Source of the DNA: CAYSLU01 sp964431965 | GTDB lineage: Bacteria; Verrucomicrobiota; Kiritimatiellia; CAIKKV01; CAYSLU01 | Length of the DNA: 60,215 nucleotides | Assembly: GCA_964431965.1 (NCBI GenBank) | Contig: CAYSLU010000024.1 | Coordinates: forward strand, 1-60,215 | Direction: 5' to 3' | Shown: one piece after another, positions 23,302 through 31,291 of the stretch | Layout of the letters: every line of letters begins with the position of its first letter | Numbering within the stretch: the stretch's first letter is position 1 | Made by a program: the position numbers and the translations under genes | Notes under the pieces: model-generated | The model's input: the letters and a program-made list of their open reading frames with translations, nothing else | Told to the model about the DNA's origin: nothing | The model's database searches: none

Positions 23302-24656
23302 GTGTTGGTCTTCCTGTCCGCGGGCCGGCACGGGCACTTGCCGCTGCCGTCGCCCGGCTTTGCATCGACTCCCGGTTGTTCCCCGCCTTCCAGTCGAAAC
23401 AGCTCGGCGACCGTCCGCGCGCACGCGTCGCCGCGGCCGTCTTTCGCGGCCCTCTGCAGCGCGTCCTTGGGGCCGGCCAGAAGGGTGGACGCAATCCGGT
23501 GGGCCAGGATTCGGATCTCCTCCCGGCACGGCTCCGGGAGCGCGGCCAGCTTCTCCTTGGCGAGCATCTTCTTGAGGAGGGTGTCGCAGATGCCCTTCCC
23601 GTGCTCGTCGAGCCGGCGCATGGTGTCGCCGACGCCGCGGATCCGGAACTGGTCCTGGATTTCCGCTGTCGCGGCGAGCACGATTTCCCACGCCTGATCC
23701 ACCGCCTCCTGGCGCCGGGCCAGGTTGGCCGCCGCCACGCGCTGCAGGTCGTCGATGTGGTAGAGGTAGACATCGGGGATTTCCGCGGCGGCGGGGTCGA
23801 TGTCGCGCGGCATGGCGATGTCGATGAGCAGGGCCGGCCGGCCGCGTCGGATGGCCATGGCCTTGCGGACCGACTCGGCGCGGATGATGACGTGCGGGGC
23901 GCTGGTGGAGCTGATCACGATATCGGCGCGCGGCAGGTAGTCGTCCAGCAGGTCAAACTGGATCGCGCGCCCGCCGTAGCGCTCGGCCAGGGCCTGGGCC
24001 TTGTCCAGGGAGCGGTTCAGCACCAGGACGTCCCGGGCGCCCCGCTCGACGATGCTCTTGAGCGAGAGCTCGGCGGTTTCGCCGGCGCCGACGATCATCA
24101 CCGTCTTCGCGCCGAGGTCCTCAAAGACCTTCTCCGCGAACTCGACGGCCAGCGAGCTGACGGAAACCCGGCCGTGGCAGATGGCCGTCTCGGAGTGCAC
24201 GCGCTTGGCGCAGCGGAACGCATTGTGGAAGAGCGGGCTCAGCCACTTTCCGTGGGTTCGGGCTTCGCAGGCGAGCGTGTAGGCGCTTTTCACCTGTCCC
24301 AGGATCTCGGCTTCCCCGACGACCATCGAGTCCAGGCTGGACGAGACGGCCAGCAGGTGCTGCGCGGCGTCCATGTCCGCCTTCTCGTAGAAGTGCGGCG
24401 CCGCCGCGTCCGCGTCGGCGTCGTTCGCGCCCTTGAGGAGCGTCCGGATGAGCGCGCGCTTGTGCCGGGGCACATCGACGCCGGCCAGGTAGAGCTCCGT
24501 GCGGTTGCACGTCGAGACGAGCACCCACTCGGCGCCCGGGAAGGCGGCGGCGAGCGCCTGGAGCGCGGCGGGAACCTCCTGCGCGCTGAAGGACGCCTTC
24601 TCCCGGATAGCCACGGGAGCCGTCTTAAAATTGATGCCCAGGACGGCCAAGTTCAT
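23298..24656 (-). CDS. hemA: Glutamyl-tRNA reductase
   Basis: The 452-aa enzyme reduces glutamyl-tRNA to glutamate-1-semialdehyde, the first committed step of the C5 pathway. The catalytic Cys is in LVSTCNRTELYL near residue 50, with SSSLDSMVVGEAEILGQVK, the NADP-binding MIVGAGETAELS, and a C-terminal dimerisation helix region. The start (MNLAVLGINFK) is the family N-terminus. The C-terminus ends in a charged tail with CPC. It lies 5 bases downstream of the HemX/CcsA-like gene, a linkage also known from Bacillus, where HemX limits GluTR level. Confidence 0.97.
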   Translation of the reverse strand: MNLAVLGINFKTAPVAIREKASFSAQEVPAALQALAAAFPGAEWVLVSTCNRTELYLAGVDVPRHKRALIRTLLKGANDADADAAAPHFYEKADMDAAQHLLAVSSSLDSMVVGEAEILGQVKSAYTLACEARTHGKWLSPLFHNAFRCAKRVHSETAICHGRVSVSSLAVEFAEKVFEDLGAKTVMIVGAGETAELSLKSIVERGARDVLVLNRSLDKAQALAERYGGRAIQFDLLDDYLPRADIVISSTSAPHVIIRAESVRKAMAIRRGRPALLIDIAMPRDIDPAAAEIPDVYLYHIDDLQRVAAANLARRQEAVDQAWEIVLAATAEIQDQFRIRGVGDTMRRLDEHGKGICDTLLKKMLAKEKLAALPEPCREEIRILAHRIASTLLAGPKDALQRAAKDGRGDACARTVAELFRLEGGEQPGVDAKPGDGSGKCPCRPADRKTNT

Positions 24657-24661
24657 AAGCG

Positions 24662-25480
24662 TCAGTAGACCGGCAGGATCCGCACGAAGCCGTGGATGGT
24701 GTGGGACACGACGTGAACGCCGATGAAGGCGAAGAGCAGGCAGGCGAGGCCGGCGATCGTGACGACGGCCATGCTCCGGCCGTGGCGCCGGGAGCTGGCC
24801 CGCAGGTGCACGAGCACGGCGAACACGATCCACGTGACGGCCGTGGCGCCGACCTTCGGGTCGGTGAGCCATTCCTCGCCGCCGCCGGTCTGGCGGATCA
24901 GCGTGATGCCGAGGAGGATGGCGCCCGTGAGCAGGAGGAATCCGAGCCCCACCAGGCGGCCCATGAGGTGGTCCAGCGTCTCCAGGGCGGGCAGGCGCTC
25001 CCAGACGAGTCCGAGCCGCTTGTGCTTGAGGTTCCCGTCCTGCACGAGGTAGGTCGTGGCGAGCACGCTGGCCAGGCTGAGCAGGGCGTAGCCCGCGAAC
25101 GCCAGCGCCACGTGGAGCGTCAGCCAGCTCCCCTGGAGCGGGGGGATGTCACCCCCCTCCGAGGCGAAGGCGGGCAGGCCGAGGAGGAGCAGGACGGACA
25201 CGTATGGCGCCAGGAAGCTGGCCAGCCCGCGAGCCGGCCGGGTCAGCATCAGGAGGAAATAGGCCGCCGTGAGCGCGATCCCGTAGCTGGTGAGCGCCTC
25301 GAACCGGGTGAACGTGGGGATGGCGCCGGCGTGGATGCCGCGGGCGGCCAGCACGGCGCCGAGCGCGACCGCGCCGGCGGCCATGAGCGCGATGGCGGAG
25401 CCCTCTCCGGTCGACCGGGCTCGCAGCAGCGACGCCAGCGCCAGCACGGCCGCCGCCAGGTAGCATCCCACGCCGAGCAC
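24662..25480 (-). CDS. hemX: HemX/CcsA-like membrane protein
   Basis: The 272-aa protein has about eight transmembrane segments of the cytochrome c assembly (CcsA/HemX) family. The tryptophan-rich WWD haem-handling motif of true CcsA is not conserved: here the segment reads GGEEWLTDPKVGATAVTW, unlike the intact WWD of the gene at 27673. Directly before hemA, the HemX role of controlling glutamyl-tRNA reductase is more likely. The GTG at 25480 is the first standard start. The frame continues upstream, and a CTG at 25504 follows GGAGG (25513-25517) by 8 bases, so the protein may be 8 residues longer. First gene of the operon. Confidence 0.85.
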   Translation of the reverse strand: MLGVGCYLAAAVLALASLLRARSTGEGSAIALMAAGAVALGAVLAARGIHAGAIPTFTRFEALTSYGIALTAAYFLLMLTRPARGLASFLAPYVSVLLLLGLPAFASEGGDIPPLQGSWLTLHVALAFAGYALLSLASVLATTYLVQDGNLKHKRLGLVWERLPALETLDHLMGRLVGLGFLLLTGAILLGITLIRQTGGGEEWLTDPKVGATAVTWIVFAVLVHLRASSRRHGRSMAVVTIAGLACLLFAFIGVHVVSHTIHGFVRILPVY

Positions 25481-25580
25481 CGCCAGTATGAATGCGAAGT
25501 CCAGATGCGCGCCCTCCGGTCGATGCGCTGTTGGCCCGCATCACCTCGATGGCGGCGTCGCCTCGGCGCTCAAGTTGAAT

Positions 25581-25609
25581 ATATTACCCGCGCCCGATGC
25601 CGCGTTCAA
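25581..25609 (-). promoter_or_regulatory. Putative promoter of the haem operon
   Basis: On the minus strand TTGAAC (25604-25609), a 17-base spacer and TAATAT (25581-25586) form a plausible sigma70-type promoter. It sits in a short AT-rich island and would start transcription about 70 bases before the HemX-like gene. It is back-to-back with the promoter candidate for the cytochrome gene, so the two divergent units may share control. Confidence 0.5.
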
Positions 25610-25665
25610 GCGCGCCCGCGGGCGGGCGGCCGTTACCCGTCCGACTATTCGGAGAGTTATCCCCC

Positions 25666-25695
25666 TTGTCGCTCCGCGAAAGGCCGTGCTATCTT
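25666..25695 (+). promoter_or_regulatory. Putative promoter of the tetrahaem cytochrome gene
   Basis: TTGTCG (25666-25671), an 18-base spacer and TATCTT (25690-25695) lie about 75 bases before the cytochrome start. Both boxes match the consensus at four positions only. Confidence 0.35.
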
Positions 25696-25773
25696 CATAC
25701 TCAACGTAGACCTCGGGCGTTCGACAGGCGAATGGCTCGCGGATCACGCAGCTCCGGAGGCGTCGTGAAGCAC

Positions 25774-26325
25774 ATGGCACGCATCGGTCGGATCGTGGGT
25801 CTGGCGGCGGCAATCGGCGTGGCAGGCCAGATGGTGATGGCTCAGTCGGCCGACCCGGCCAACTATGCCGGCACCAAGTCGTGCAAGATGTGTCACTCCA
25901 AGGAAGACACCGGCAACCAGTACGCCAAGTGGGCGGCGGGCCCGCACGCGAAGGCGTTTGAGAGGCTGGGGACCCCCGAAGCGAAGGCCGCCGGCGCCAA
26001 GCTGGGCGTCGCCGATCCCCAGAAGAGCGGCAAGTGCCTGAAGTGCCACTCCACGGCGTACAACTGGACCGAGGACGTGAAGACGGACAAGGTTACGCCG
26101 GAAGAGGGCGTGACGTGCGAGTCATGCCACGGGGCCGGCAAGAACTACAAGTCCAAGGATGTGATGCTGGACCGCGCCAAGTGCATCGCGGGCGGCATGG
26201 TGTATCCGGCCACGAAGAACTGCGCGCTGTGTCACAATGCCCAGTCTCCGACGTGGAAGGGCAGCTTCGATGCCGAGAAGTCGTACGAGCAGATCAAGCA
26301 TCCGAATCCCCAGGCGAAGAAGTAG
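25774..26325 (+). CDS. Periplasmic tetrahaem cytochrome c (c554-like)
   Basis: The 183-aa protein has a Sec signal peptide (MARIGRIVGLAAAIGVAGQ, cleavage near AQSAD) and four CxxCH haem sites: CKMCH, CLKCH, CESCH and CALCH. Spacing and motifs such as KWAAGPHAKAFERL and YAGTKSCKMCH resemble cytochrome c554/multihaem electron carriers that shuttle electrons in the periplasm. The ATG is 13 bases after GGAGG; a GTG at 25765 is only 4 bases after it and is the alternative start. Divergent from the haem operon, and directly before the cytochrome c assembly genes. Confidence 0.88.
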   Translation: MARIGRIVGLAAAIGVAGQMVMAQSADPANYAGTKSCKMCHSKEDTGNQYAKWAAGPHAKAFERLGTPEAKAAGAKLGVADPQKSGKCLKCHSTAYNWTEDVKTDKVTPEEGVTCESCHGAGKNYKSKDVMLDRAKCIAGGMVYPATKNCALCHNAQSPTWKGSFDAEKSYEQIKHPNPQAKK

Positions 26326-26332
26326 AGCCTGA

Positions 26333-26370
26333 GCCGGCGAATCGCCCGAGCGTACGAGCGGTTCGCCGGC
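26333..26370 (+). other. Hairpin downstream of the tetrahaem cytochrome gene
   Basis: A perfect 9-bp stem, GCCGGCGAA (26333-26341) with TTCGCCGGC (26362-26370), starts 8 bases after the stop. There is no T-run after it, so it may protect the mRNA 3' end rather than terminate transcription. Confidence 0.5.
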
Positions 26371-26394
26371 CAGCGGGGACTGACTGGAGACGGC

Positions 26395-26429
26395 AGCCGG
26401 AGCGGGCCAAGGGGCTCGGTCCGGCTTTT
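26395..26429 (+). terminator. Intrinsic terminator or attenuator directly before resB
   Basis: An imperfect stem of AGCCGGAGCGGGCC (26395-26408) with GGCTCGGTCCGGCT (26413-26426) is followed by TTTT. It ends 6 bases before the resB ATG and leaves no room for a ribosome site, so it may set the ratio of cytochrome to assembly-protein expression. Confidence 0.55.
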
Positions 26430-26434
26430 GCATC

Positions 26435-27676
26435 ATGAGCACGGAACCAACAGACACGCCGCAGCAGATCGCCGACCGGCCGCTGGTGCTGATCGTGCGC
26501 CTGCTGGGATCGCTGCGCTTTGCCCTGGGCGTGGTGGTCCTCATCGCCGCCGCCTGCGTGGCGGGGACGCTGATCCCCCAGGGGGCCCAAGTCGCGGATT
26601 TCCTGGAGCACAACCCGGCCGCCGGGGGGCGCATGCAGATCCTGGCGGCGATGGGGCTGACGAACGTGTTCTTCTCCTGGTGGTTCGTGGCTCTGCTGTG
26701 CGTGCTGTCTGCCAGCCTGGCCGTGTGCACCTATCGGCGGTACGAGGCGTTTCGACGCGTGAGCTTCCCGGCGCGCACCCGGGTGCTCGGCTCGCTCATC
26801 ACGCACATCAGCCTCCTGCTCATCCTGGCCGGCGGCGTGGTGCGCGCGGTCTGGGGTGAGAAGGGGTTCATCGAGTTCCGGGAAGGCGACACGGTGGCGC
26901 GGTTCATCGGACAGCGCGGCCCGGTGCCGCTCCCGTTCGAAGTCCGGTTGGTCGACTTCGAGATCGAGTACTACGATAAGAGCGGAGCCGCCGGCCAGAA
27001 GGCCGAGAGCCGTGACGCCGATCGCCTGGTGGCGGTCTGGCCGGACCGTGCCGTGACCAACGCGTTTCCGGTCGTCCTCAATGCCGAATACGAGGTCCCC
27101 GCCCCGGTGTCCGGACTGGCGACGTCGGAGGCCTGCCGCCTGGCCATCAAGCGGTACGTGCCGGACTTCATGATCGACAGCGAGACCCGCGAGGTTCGCA
27201 GCCGATCGGATCAGCCGAACAACCCGGCGATCCTCGTGTCGGTGACCTCGGGCGGGCAGACCGAGGATCGGTGGCTATTCGGCCGGTACCCGGATTTCAA
27301 TGCCCATGGGTCCGGGAAGCCCGGCGCGGGAGCGTCCCTGCACCTGCAGTATGAGAGCGTGGCCGCGCTGGCGCCGGCCCGGCCGACCGGGCGGGTCAAG
27401 GACTTCAAGAGCAAGCTGAACATCCTGTCGGGCGGCCAGGTCGTGCGGGAGAAGACGATCGAGGTCAACGCTCCGCTGGCCCACGGCGGATACACCTTCT
27501 ACCAGTCCGGCTACGATCCCCGGGACATGACGAGTTCGACCCTGCAGGTCGTTCGCGACCCGGGCGTCCACATCGTCTATGCGGGGTTCACGCTGATGAT
27601 GGTGGGGCTAACCGTTGTGTTCTGGCTTGCGCCGTCGATGGAGTCCGCCAAGCGCAAAGGTGGGGTTTCCGCATGA
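26435..27676 (+). CDS. resB: ResB/Ccs1 cytochrome c maturation protein
   Basis: The 413-aa membrane protein is one half of the System II (Ccs) synthase that exports haem and attaches it to CxxCH motifs. Three N-terminal transmembrane segments (LGSLRFALGVVVLIAAACV, NVFFSWWFVALLCVLSASL, a third near 112-130) precede a large periplasmic domain; a last segment lies near 370-395 (IVYAGFTLMMVGLTVVFWL). GTLIPQ and HGGYTFYQSGYDP are family motifs. There is no ribosome site between the upstream hairpin and the ATG. The stop overlaps the ccsA start (ATGA). Confidence 0.93.
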   Translation: MSTEPTDTPQQIADRPLVLIVRLLGSLRFALGVVVLIAAACVAGTLIPQGAQVADFLEHNPAAGGRMQILAAMGLTNVFFSWWFVALLCVLSASLAVCTYRRYEAFRRVSFPARTRVLGSLITHISLLLILAGGVVRAVWGEKGFIEFREGDTVARFIGQRGPVPLPFEVRLVDFEIEYYDKSGAAGQKAESRDADRLVAVWPDRAVTNAFPVVLNAEYEVPAPVSGLATSEACRLAIKRYVPDFMIDSETREVRSRSDQPNNPAILVSVTSGGQTEDRWLFGRYPDFNAHGSGKPGAGASLHLQYESVAALAPARPTGRVKDFKSKLNILSGGQVVREKTIEVNAPLAHGGYTFYQSGYDPRDMTSSTLQVVRDPGVHIVYAGFTLMMVGLTVVFWLAPSMESAKRKGGVSA

Positions 27677-28464
27677 CACTGCTGTTCAATTTCGCTCTGG
27701 CTGCCTACACGGCGGCGCTGGTCTGTGCGGTGCTTCGCCTCGTCACCCAGCGGACGCTCTTTGACTCCGTGTCCACGGTGCTGATCGGCGTCGGAGTCGC
27801 CCTGCAGACCGCCTATATCGGCGTGCGCTGGGCGGAGGCCGGCCGGCCGCCCTTCAGCAACATGTTCGAGTCGCTGACGCTGCTCGCCTGGACCGTGGCG
27901 GTTATCTACCTCGTGCTGAGGTTCCGGATGGGCGTTCCGTACCTGGAGGCGCCCGCAGCGGCGATGTCGGCCCTGTCTCTGGCCTATGCCAGTACGTTCG
28001 GTTTCGAGATTGAGCCGCTGGTCCCGGCCCTGCAGAGCAACTGGCTGACGTTCCACGTCTTCACGTGCTTCCTGGGCTACGGCGGATTCGCCGTGTCGTT
28101 CATTTCCAGCATCGGGTACCTGGTCGCGGATCGCGCGGGGAGCCGGGTCAGCCCGGAGGCGAAGGAGACGCTCGAGGCCGTGATGGCCAAGACCGTGTCG
28201 TTCGGCTTCCTGTTCCTGAGCCTGGGCATCATCACCGGGGCGGTCTGGGCGAACTCGGCCTGGGGGACCTACTGGTCGTGGGATCCGAAGGAAACCTGGT
28301 CGCTGATCACGTGGTTCATCTACGCCATCTACCTGCACTGCCGGTTCGTGCGGGGCTGGCGCGGCCGTCGGGCGGCCTGGATCTCGATCGTCGGCTTCGT
28401 GTCCGTCCTCTTCACCTACATCGGCGTGAACTTCCTGCTGTCCGGCCTGCACAGCTACGCATGA
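27673..28464 (+). CDS. ccsA: CcsA cytochrome c synthase subunit
   Basis: The 263-aa protein is the second half of the System II synthase. It has about eight transmembrane segments and an intact WWD motif, WGTYWSWDPKETWSLITW, which presents haem at the periplasmic face; flanking His residues ligate haem in this family. It is coupled to resB by a 4-base overlap. The gene is convergent with the multihaem cytochrome gene, with only 13 bases between stops. Having System II fits the many haem proteins encoded next door. Confidence 0.95.
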   Translation: MTLLFNFALAAYTAALVCAVLRLVTQRTLFDSVSTVLIGVGVALQTAYIGVRWAEAGRPPFSNMFESLTLLAWTVAVIYLVLRFRMGVPYLEAPAAAMSALSLAYASTFGFEIEPLVPALQSNWLTFHVFTCFLGYGGFAVSFISSIGYLVADRAGSRVSPEAKETLEAVMAKTVSFGFLFLSLGIITGAVWANSAWGTYWSWDPKETWSLITWFIYAIYLHCRFVRGWRGRRAAWISIVGFVSVLFTYIGVNFLLSGLHSYA

Positions 28465-28477
28465 CGCGGCAGCCGGT

Positions 28478-30202
28478 CTACGGCGAGTAGCTCTCCGGAT
28501 TGTGATCCTTCTCGTGGCACGTGAGGTAGCACGTGCCCCTGAACCTCCCGTCGTCGATGAACTCCAGCCGGTTGCCGGAAGACGGCGTGACGTATGCCGC
28601 GCTGAAATTGATCAGGTGCGTCGAGCCCTCCGATCCGTGCGGGTCGTGACAGGTCGTGCAGGCGGTCCGCTCCCCGTCGACGTGCTTGTGATGCTCCTTG
28701 AAGCTCCGGTCCTCCATGATGCTGGTCCGGTCATGGCACTTGTAGCACATCGCATAGATCGCGGCGCTCTCCTGCTGCCCGTCGACGAAATCCAGGCGAC
28801 GCTCCAGGAGGGGCACGTAGCTTGACCCGTGAGGCCCGCGGGGGCCGGTCCCGTTCGCGCCCGGCCCGCTGTTGTTGTTGTGACAGTCCGTGCAGTAGAC
28901 GCGGCTGAACCGGGTCCACGTGGGGGTGATCATGCTGGGCACGTCCGGGTTCTTCCCCACCGCTTCGACCGGATGGTAGGACGCGGCGGTCGGCGCGAAC
29001 TCCAGGCGCGTGTTCGTCTGAACGACCCGCCGCGCCACGCGAGCCGGGCCGCGGGCCGTGCTGTCGGCGTGGCACCGGAAGCACAGCTCGTACTCGTTGG
29101 CGATGGGATCCACCGCGGCCTCGCCGGCGTTCACGCCAGCCACGCCGGCCAGCGCGCCGCTGGCGGCGGGCGCCGTGGCCGGCGCGTGCTTGCTGGCGTG
29201 CGGGTTGTGGCAGTCCGCGCACTCGACGTGCCGGGCCGGGTTGACCAGGTCCTCATCCGGGGCGTGTATGCCGGCCGTGGCCGCGATGGGGTGAACGCTG
29301 CTCTTGCCGAACTCGGTCTGGATGTTCTTGGCCGCCACGTTGCCGTTGTGACAGGCGTAGCAGTTGTTCTCCTCGGTCGCATGGGTCAGCAGCCGCGGCT
29401 TGGTTCCGGCGCCGTGGGAGGCATGGCAGTTCTCGCACGCATTGGCGGCCACCGTCGATGCCGCCGTATGCGGCCAGGGATCGAGGCCGGTTCCGTTCCA
29501 CGTGGCGGCCGAGCTGCGGTGGATCGAGTCGGTCCAGTAGCGCTTGTTGTGACACGTGGTGCACAGGGCGGACGCGTAGTTGTCGACGACCAGGAACTTT
29601 CCGAACTGGTTGTCGTGGGGGTTGTGGCAGGCCGTGCACTGCAGCTGCCCGTCATGGTCGAGCCGGACGCGGCCGGTGAGCGAGGATGGGGGACGCAACT
29701 CGCCGTTGTCGGCCGCCAAGCCGGCGTCGTAGGTGAAGGAGACGGGGTGGTCATCGGACAAGTCCGAGTGGAGATTGCCCACTCCGTCCGGCATGGTCGT
29801 GACGCCAGCCTGCATCTCAATGGCGTCAAGGCGGCTGTTCACCTGGCCAAGCGCCACCGTGCCGTCATGACAGCTCAGGCAGAGCTTGGATGCGCCGGTC
29901 GGCTGGCCGATCGCGGCCTTGGCGGTGGAGCTGCTGTACGGGGTGTAGTGCGCGACGGTCGACATGGCGTGATTCCACAGCGGGCCCTGGTCGAGCGCCC
30001 GGTGTGGCGTGTGACAGAAGATGCACACCTCGGACTCCGAGGTCGCCTTGATCGGTCCGGGGCCGGTGGTCGAGAGATCGTGCTTGGAGTTGAGGATGGT
30101 ATCGCCAGGGGCCGAGCCCGCGGCCAGGGTGAGAGCCAAGACGGCGGCGGGCCAGCTCCCGCGGCGGTCGGGGTGCGGAGACGTCATCGATGGAGTGGTC
30201 AT
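28478..30202 (-). CDS. Multihaem cytochrome c, eleven CxxCH plus one CxxxCH
   Basis: The 574-aa protein has an N-terminal signal (AAVLALTLAAGSAPG). CxxCH sites in order are CIFCH, CLSCH, CTACH, CTTCH, CENCH, CYACH, CADCH, CFRCH, CTDCH, CYKCH and CTTCH. A final CYLTCH is a three-residue-spacer variant that could bind a twelfth haem. The first module (HDLSTTGPG, CHTPH, PLWNH, CLSCHDG) is shared with the smaller cytochrome at 35627. No membrane anchor is seen. As the last gene of the operon with a barrel and propellers, it is a candidate for the periplasmic or external haem wire. The start overlaps the upstream propeller stop (ATGA). Confidence 0.92.
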   Translation of the reverse strand: MTTPSMTSPHPDRRGSWPAAVLALTLAAGSAPGDTILNSKHDLSTTGPGPIKATSESEVCIFCHTPHRALDQGPLWNHAMSTVAHYTPYSSSTAKAAIGQPTGASKLCLSCHDGTVALGQVNSRLDAIEMQAGVTTMPDGVGNLHSDLSDDHPVSFTYDAGLAADNGELRPPSSLTGRVRLDHDGQLQCTACHNPHDNQFGKFLVVDNYASALCTTCHNKRYWTDSIHRSSAATWNGTGLDPWPHTAASTVAANACENCHASHGAGTKPRLLTHATEENNCYACHNGNVAAKNIQTEFGKSSVHPIAATAGIHAPDEDLVNPARHVECADCHNPHASKHAPATAPAASGALAGVAGVNAGEAAVDPIANEYELCFRCHADSTARGPARVARRVVQTNTRLEFAPTAASYHPVEAVGKNPDVPSMITPTWTRFSRVYCTDCHNNNSGPGANGTGPRGPHGSSYVPLLERRLDFVDGQQESAAIYAMCYKCHDRTSIMEDRSFKEHHKHVDGERTACTTCHDPHGSEGSTHLINFSAAYVTPSSGNRLEFIDDGRFRGTCYLTCHEKDHNPESYSP

Positions 30203-31290
30203 GGTGAACCCACATATTTTAGCACGTGAACGCGCTGGTTGTACGTATCGGCGATGAAGATCTCGTCTTGAGAGCTGATGGCGATGCCGCCCGGCAGCCA
30301 GAATTCGCCGATGCCGCCGCCGGCCCCGCCCACGGCCAGCAGGACACGCCCCTGCCGGTCGAATACCTGGATGTTGTCGAAGTTCGCATCGACAACGTAG
30401 ATATGGCCGGCGGAGTCCACCGCCGCGCCCTTGGGGCGGCTGAAATAGCCGGGCGCGTCGCCGGGTGCGCCGACGAGTCCGATGAACCGGCCGTCGGGCG
30501 CCATGATCTGGATGCGTCCGTTCATCGAATCCGTCACATACAGACGGCCGCCGGAGTCGGCGGCGATGTGGGTCGGGATGTTGAACTGGCCCGGGCTGGA
30601 TCCGCGCGTGCCGAAGGCGCGCCGGAACCGGCCGGCCATGTCGAACACGACGACTTCGTTCTGCCTGGCGTCCGTGACGAAGACCTCCTGGCCGGACACG
30701 GCGACGCCGGTGGGCCTCACCAGCCGGTTCGTGATCCGGAACGCCTCGTCCCCGCCCTCGCGCAGCGCCAGCACGGCGCCCAGCCCGGCGTCGGCCACGA
30801 AGATGGTTCCCCCTCGCTTGGCCACCCCGACGGGCGTGACGAATCGGGTGTGTCCGTCGCGCCCGAAGCGCCGGCTCGTTCCCCGGACCCGGTCGACATA
30901 CACGACCGTTCGAGTGCCCGTGTCGGTGATGCAGAGGTTGTCGTGCTCATCGAGAGCCACGCCGAAGGGCTTGACCAGCGCCTCGTTGCCGCGGTCGGAT
31001 CCGGTCATCCAGTTCATGACGCGCCGCCCCCGGCTCTGGCGGATCCCGAGGTCGACCGGGCGGCGCACGAACTGCACGAAGGCGAGGCGCGGCGGATCGG
31101 GCGGCGATGGCCACACCCTGGTGAGGGGGGGCGCCGCCGGCTCGCGCGCGGGGGGAAAGGCGCTGCACCCCGCCGCCCATAGCGCGGCGGCCAGGACGGA
31201 TCGGGCGGCGATGGCGCGCACCCGGGCGCAGCCGGGGCGCGGGCCGGGGGCCGGCTGCTGCCAGCGGTCGATGGAGCCGTGGGCGTGCAT
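30199..31290 (-). CDS. NHL beta-propeller lipoprotein
   Basis: The 363-aa protein has a hydrophobic leader ending in a lipobox (ALWAAGCS), then a long run of NHL repeats such as PFGVALDEHDNLCITDTGT, PTGVAVSGQEVFVTDARQN, PTHIAADSGGRLYVTDSM and PKGAAVDSAGHIYVVDANF. These should form a six-bladed propeller on the surface of a membrane. NHL propellers bind proteins, and similar lipoproteins occur in porin-cytochrome clusters of other bacteria. It overlaps the cytochrome start by 4 bases and lies 1 base after the barrel gene. Confidence 0.88.
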   Translation of the reverse strand: MHAHGSIDRWQQPAPGPRPGCARVRAIAARSVLAAALWAAGCSAFPPAREPAAPPLTRVWPSPPDPPRLAFVQFVRRPVDLGIRQSRGRRVMNWMTGSDRGNEALVKPFGVALDEHDNLCITDTGTRTVVYVDRVRGTSRRFGRDGHTRFVTPVGVAKRGGTIFVADAGLGAVLALREGGDEAFRITNRLVRPTGVAVSGQEVFVTDARQNEVVVFDMAGRFRRAFGTRGSSPGQFNIPTHIAADSGGRLYVTDSMNGRIQIMAPDGRFIGLVGAPGDAPGYFSRPKGAAVDSAGHIYVVDANFDNIQVFDRQGRVLLAVGGAGGGIGEFWLPGGIAISSQDEIFIADTYNQRVHVLKYVGSP

Positions 31291-31291
31291 C

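Noticed and set aside
24662..25480. HemX-like protein as a second CcsA haem attachment enzyme
   Set aside because: The WWD motif is degraded, while an intact CcsA is at 27673. Position before hemA favours the HemX role.
28478..30202. Nitrite or hydroxylamine reductase function for the multihaem cytochrome
   Set aside because: No CxxCK active-site haem or NrfA/HAO landmark was found; haem motifs are all of the electron-transfer type.
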